DNA from: Pseudomonadota bacterium
GTDB lineage: Bacteria; Pseudomonadota; Alphaproteobacteria; Rhodospirillales; Rhodospirillaceae
Assembly (NCBI GenBank): GCA_023396465.1
Contig: JAEWWF010000097.1
Span: 1 to 9,286 of the forward strand
Direction of reading: 5' to 3'
Length of the DNA stretch: 9,286 bases
The translations under genes were made by a program, and so were the position numbers. A model generated the notes under the pieces. It was not told the origin of the DNA. It searched no databases and saw nothing but the letters and a program-made list of their open reading frames with translations. Each line of letters opens with the position of its first letter. Position 1 is the stretch's first letter. This document shows positions 6,811 through 9,286 of this stretch, piece after piece.

Positions 6811-7609
6811 TCAGGCGATGACGCTGGTGCGCAGGCGCGTTGCACTGAGATGCACGCCCCCCATACCGCCAGAACCTTTGATCCCATAGTCATAGGTACC
6901 GCCGTTCCAGTCGGCGACCCGGAAACTGCTCTCGACGGTGAAGCTGGTGTTCGCCCGAAAGTAACCATCCGCCCCACGGGTGAGCGTCAATCCGCACACC
7001 AGCATCGGAAAGGATGCTTAGGAAAGAAAGGCCTTCAGACTGCTCTGGAGAGTCCACGCTTATGCTTGATGGAAGATTCTGGAAAAATTCAGGATCATTT
7101 TTGAAATAACTCTCCTGATCTTCCAGAAATTCATTCAACCTACCTATTCCCCATTTTATATATTGCCGCCTATCTTCAATCGCATCTTTTGCATAGTTCT
7201 CTACTTGATCTGGATTTACGCCATAGCCAAGTCCATAGGTCTGCCCACCAGACTTGACAAACCCATTCCATTGCTGGCCTGACGCAGCCGCCTGATGGAT
7301 GCCATGGACCACGACCTCTCGTAACCCATGGCTTCGGTAACCATCCTCAAGCTGCGAGTGAATGTCGAGAAGCCAGCCCCCTGCTTGTTCCGCGAAGGCT
7401 TTCTGGTCTTCAAGCTCCATCCGCAAAAACTCGGATAGAATCTTGAACGACGGCTTGCCGCCGTTCTCGGCCATCATGGCGCGGAGGCGGTCAAATGGAG
7501 CAACACCCGCCTCCTTGTTTCCGTCCGCTTCGCGCGGCTGTGACACCGGAGTGAAAAGCTGCTTGACGGCCTGCTGCGTCAGGTCACGCAGACTGCTGGA
7601 GATTTGCAT
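6811..7609 (-). pseudogene. Unrecognised lower-GC gene with a frameshift near its 3' end
   Basis: Function unknown. From the ATG at 7609 the first frame gives a plausible soluble protein: MQISSSLRDLTQQ, a helical part with LEDQKAFAEQAGGWLL, a SGGQTYGLGYG turn, and an acidic helical stretch with FLEDQESYF. After about residue 200 this frame turns into Arg-rich shadow sequence and stops at 6890. From about 7005 another frame takes over with good codon use: LTRGADGYFRAN, WNGGTYDYGIKG and a final HLSATRLRTSVIA, stopping at 6811. The two join if one base is removed (or two are added) somewhere around 6970-7010, where a CCCC run (6972-6975) lies. The repaired protein would have about 265 residues with a Gly/aromatic strand-rich C-terminus. 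Base composition is visibly lower in GC than the neighbouring core genes, suggesting transfer. A read error is a real alternative to true decay. Confidence 0.6.
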
Positions 7610-7742
7610 GGCGTTCTCGCTTGTTGATGGAGTGTGCCCGTTACCCTTTCAGGCAGGAGCATTGAGAGGTGGGAACTTTCCGGTATGGCGGCACATCCCC
7701 GTGCGCGTGCATCGGAGCGATCGAGCCAATTTTGCATGGGTA

Positions 7743-7770
7743 ATTTTATCAGCAGGGCAAAGCACGTCAA
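7743..7770 (-). promoter_or_regulatory. Strong sigma-70-type promoter of the frameshifted gene
   Basis: On the minus strand TTGACG (7770-7765; five of six) is followed after 16 bases by TAAAAT (7748-7743; five of six), preceded by TGA so that it reads as an extended -10 (TGnTAAAAT). It is the best promoter match I see in the window. The predicted start near 7736 leaves a leader of roughly 125 bases before the ATG at 7609. That leader shows no riboswitch I recognise. Confidence 0.6.
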
Positions 7771-7812
7771 TGCTTGAGGTAACTGTATGATCGGCGAGCC
7801 CCACATCCCACC

Positions 7813-7841
7813 TTGCCATCCCGCACCGTACTCGCTACGTT
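7813..7841 (+). promoter_or_regulatory. Candidate coaBC-dut promoter
   Basis: TTGCCA (7813-7818; five of six) and TACGTT (7836-7841; weak -10) are 17 bases apart. Initiation would fall about 30 bases before the coaBC ATG. A GTTAACCACAT element (7839-7849) overlaps it and resembles a CtrA half-site (TTAACCAT), which is weak evidence for cell-cycle control. Because the accessory interval separates coaBC from ubiB, a local promoter is expected. Confidence 0.4.
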
Positions 7842-7880
7842 AACCACATATTCATCGCGTTAAATTGATGGAAATTCTCC

Positions 7881-9110
7881 ATGCTCGACGGGCGGCGGGT
7901 TCTGCTTATCATCACCGGTGGCATCGCCGCCTATAAGTCGCTGGAGCTGATCCGCCGTCTGCGCGACCGTGGGGCGCGGGTGCGGTGCATCCTCACCAGG
8001 GGCGGGGCGCAGTTCGTCACGCCGCTGTCGGTGGCGGCGCTGTCGGAGGAAAAGGTCTATCAGGACCTGTTCTCGCTCACCGACGAATCCGAAATGGGTC
8101 ACATCCGCCTGTCGCGCGAGGCCGATCTGGTGGTGGTGGCGCCAGCCACCGCCGACGTGCTCGCCAAAATGGCGGCCGGCATGGCCGACGATCTGGCCAC
8201 CACTGCCTTGCTCGCCACCGACAAGCCGGTGCTGGTCGCCCCCGCCATGAACACCATGATGTGGAGCCACCCGGCCACCCAGGACAATCTGGCGACGCTG
8301 AAACGGCGCGGCGTCCGCACCGTCGGCCCCAATGCCGGCGATCTGGCCTGTGGCGAGGTCGGCGCCGGCCGCATGGCGGAAGTGCCGGAAATCATCGCCG
8401 CCATCGAGTCGATGTTTGCCGAAACCACCGCGCCGAAGCCGCTCGCCGGCCGCCGGGCGGTGGTCACCAGCGGCCCGACGGTGGAGGCCATCGACCCGGT
8501 GCGGTTCATCGCCAACCGCTCCTCCGGCAAGCAGGGCCACGCCGTCGCGGCGGCGCTGGCGGCGCTGGGGGCGGAGGTGACGCTGGTCAGCGGCCCGGTC
8601 ACCATCCCCGATCCCGCCGGCGTGCGCGTGGCACGGGTGGAAAGTGCCCGCGACATGCTGGCCGCCTGCGAGGCGGCGCTGCCGGCCGACATCCTGGTGT
8701 GCGCCGCCGCCGTCGCCGACTGGCGGGTGGAGGCGGCCGGCCAGAAGCTGAAGAAGCAGCCGGGCGGCGCCCCGCCGGCCCTGGTGCTGAGCGAGAACCC
8801 CGACATCCTCGCCACCCTGTCGCGGCCCGGCCCACGCCGGCCGGCCCTGGTGGTCGGTTTCGCCGCCGAAACGGAAGCCGTGGTGGCCCATGCGGTGGAC
8901 AAGCGCCGCCGCAAGGGCTGCGACTGGATTCTCGCCAACGACGTCTCCCCCGCCACCGGCACCTTCGGCGGCGACGACAACACCCTGCACCTCATCACCG
9001 ACCACGGCGTCGAGGACTGGCCGCGCCTGTCCAAGCAGGCCGCCGCCGAGCGCCTCGCCGCCCGCATCGCCGCCACCCTCGGCGCCGAGCCCGTCAAGGA
9101 GCCCGCATGA
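7881..9110 (+). CDS. coaBC: Bifunctional phosphopantothenate-cysteine ligase / phosphopantothenoylcysteine decarboxylase
   Basis: Catalyses two consecutive steps of coenzyme A synthesis: CTP-dependent coupling of cysteine to 4'-phosphopantothenate (CoaB), then FMN-dependent decarboxylation to 4'-phosphopantetheine (CoaC). It has 409 residues, the normal length. The CoaC half (about 1-185) shows the flavin-binding GGIAAYK (13-19), catalytic His74 in MGHIRLS, the PAMNTMMW motif with Asn124, and Cys157 in ACGEVGAGRM. The CoaB half (about 190-409) shows TSGPT, the ANRSSGKQG loop (211-219), the lysine motif with K289 (same number as the essential E. coli lysine), NPDIL and FAAETE. All key residues are intact. 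The start codon is preceded by GGAAATTCTCC; the ATG at 7868 is out of frame. The stop overlaps the dut start in ATGA, so the two genes are translationally coupled. Confidence 0.97.
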   Translation: MLDGRRVLLIITGGIAAYKSLELIRRLRDRGARVRCILTRGGAQFVTPLSVAALSEEKVYQDLFSLTDESEMGHIRLSREADLVVVAPATADVLAKMAAGMADDLATTALLATDKPVLVAPAMNTMMWSHPATQDNLATLKRRGVRTVGPNAGDLACGEVGAGRMAEVPEIIAAIESMFAETTAPKPLAGRRAVVTSGPTVEAIDPVRFIANRSSGKQGHAVAAALAALGAEVTLVSGPVTIPDPAGVRVARVESARDMLAACEAALPADILVCAAAVADWRVEAAGQKLKKQPGGAPPALVLSENPDILATLSRPGPRRPALVVGFAAETEAVVAHAVDKRRRKGCDWILANDVSPATGTFGGDDNTLHLITDHGVEDWPRLSKQAAAERLAARIAATLGAEPVKEPA

Positions 9111-9286
9111 CCGCCGCCTCCCCCGCCACGGCCACCACCACCACCGCCACCGTGGCCGTCACCCGCCTGCCGCACGCCGCCGACCTGCCGCTGCCGGCCT
9201 ACGAGACCGCCCATGCCGCCGGCATGGACCTGCGCGCCGCCCTGCCGGCGGACGAACCGCTCACCCTGCCGCCCATGGGCCGCGCC
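9107..9286 (+). CDS. dut: dUTP diphosphatase, N-terminal 60 codons, cut by the right edge
   Basis: Hydrolyses dUTP to dUMP and pyrophosphate, limiting uracil in DNA and feeding thymidylate synthesis; the family acts as a cytosolic trimer. Visible here are an Ala/Thr-rich lead of about 16 residues containing a run of four Thr, then VAVTRLPHAADLPLP and conserved motif I as AAGMDLRAA (about 37-45). The catalytic and C-terminal motifs lie beyond the window. It starts inside the coaBC stop (ATGA overlap). The usual alphaproteobacterial neighbourhood coaBC-dut supports the call. Confidence 0.93.
   Translation, partial: MTAASPATATTTTATVAVTRLPHAADLPLPAYETAHAAGMDLRAALPADEPLTLPPMGRA

Noticed and set aside
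6385..7609. Toxin-antitoxin pair made of the two unknown genes after ubiB
   Set aside because: They converge rather than form an operon, neither shows a known toxin or antitoxin motif, and they differ in composition.
7610..7736. Riboswitch or small RNA in the leader of the frameshifted gene
   Set aside because: I see only short imperfect pairings and no known conserved core.
7860..9214. Antisense frames of 370-380 codons over coaBC and dut
   Set aside because: coaBC is unmistakable on the plus strand; these are complements of its codons.
1..9286. CRISPR array, insertion sequence or rRNA gene
   Set aside because: I found no regularly spaced repeats, transposase or terminal inverted repeats, and no rRNA-like sequence.

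Overview
The window is high-GC DNA with strong G/C preference at third codon positions. Its core gene order (ubiE, ubiB, coaBC, dut) and its FzlA-like GST-fold gene point to an alphaproteobacterium, probably a Rhodospirillales-type organism. That placement rests on gene content and composition only.

Layout, left to right. (1) Positions 1-2617, minus strand: the first 872 codons of a large one-polypeptide restriction-modification enzyme of the MmeI type, running off the left edge. It carries a PD-(D/E)XK-type nuclease motif, a gamma-class N6-adenine methyltransferase core, and a target-recognition region whose DNA is visibly less GC-rich than the rest of the gene. (2) Positions 2618-2903: the leader of that gene with inverted repeats, a good intrinsic terminator, a complete tRNA-Asn(GUU) and its likely promoter, all on the minus strand. 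The 3' end of the tRNA faces the restriction-modification gene, as at an island boundary. (3) Positions 2939-3607, minus: a GST-fold protein that looks like the alphaproteobacterial division protein FzlA. (4) Positions 3722-6113, plus: ubiE and ubiB, a two-gene ubiquinone-biosynthesis unit. (5) Positions 6114-7880: an accessory interval with a perfect 13-bp hairpin, an unrecognised 137-residue protein on the plus strand, and a lower-GC unrecognised minus-strand gene whose C-terminal part is in a different frame. The latter has the best-looking sigma-70-type promoter in the window. (6) Positions 7881-9286, plus: coaBC (coenzyme A biosynthesis) overlapping the start of dut (dUTPase) by 4 bases.

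The housekeeping parts work separately: ubiE/ubiB make ubiquinone, coaBC makes 4'-phosphopantetheine, dut keeps uracil out of DNA, and the FzlA-like protein probably acts at the division septum. The accessory parts are the restriction-modification gene beside the tRNA and the unknown pair inserted between ubiB and coaBC. I see no convincing evidence for a wholly new multi-gene system. The best leads are the compositionally mosaic recognition domain of the restriction enzyme and the two unknown genes in the ubiB-coaBC gap.
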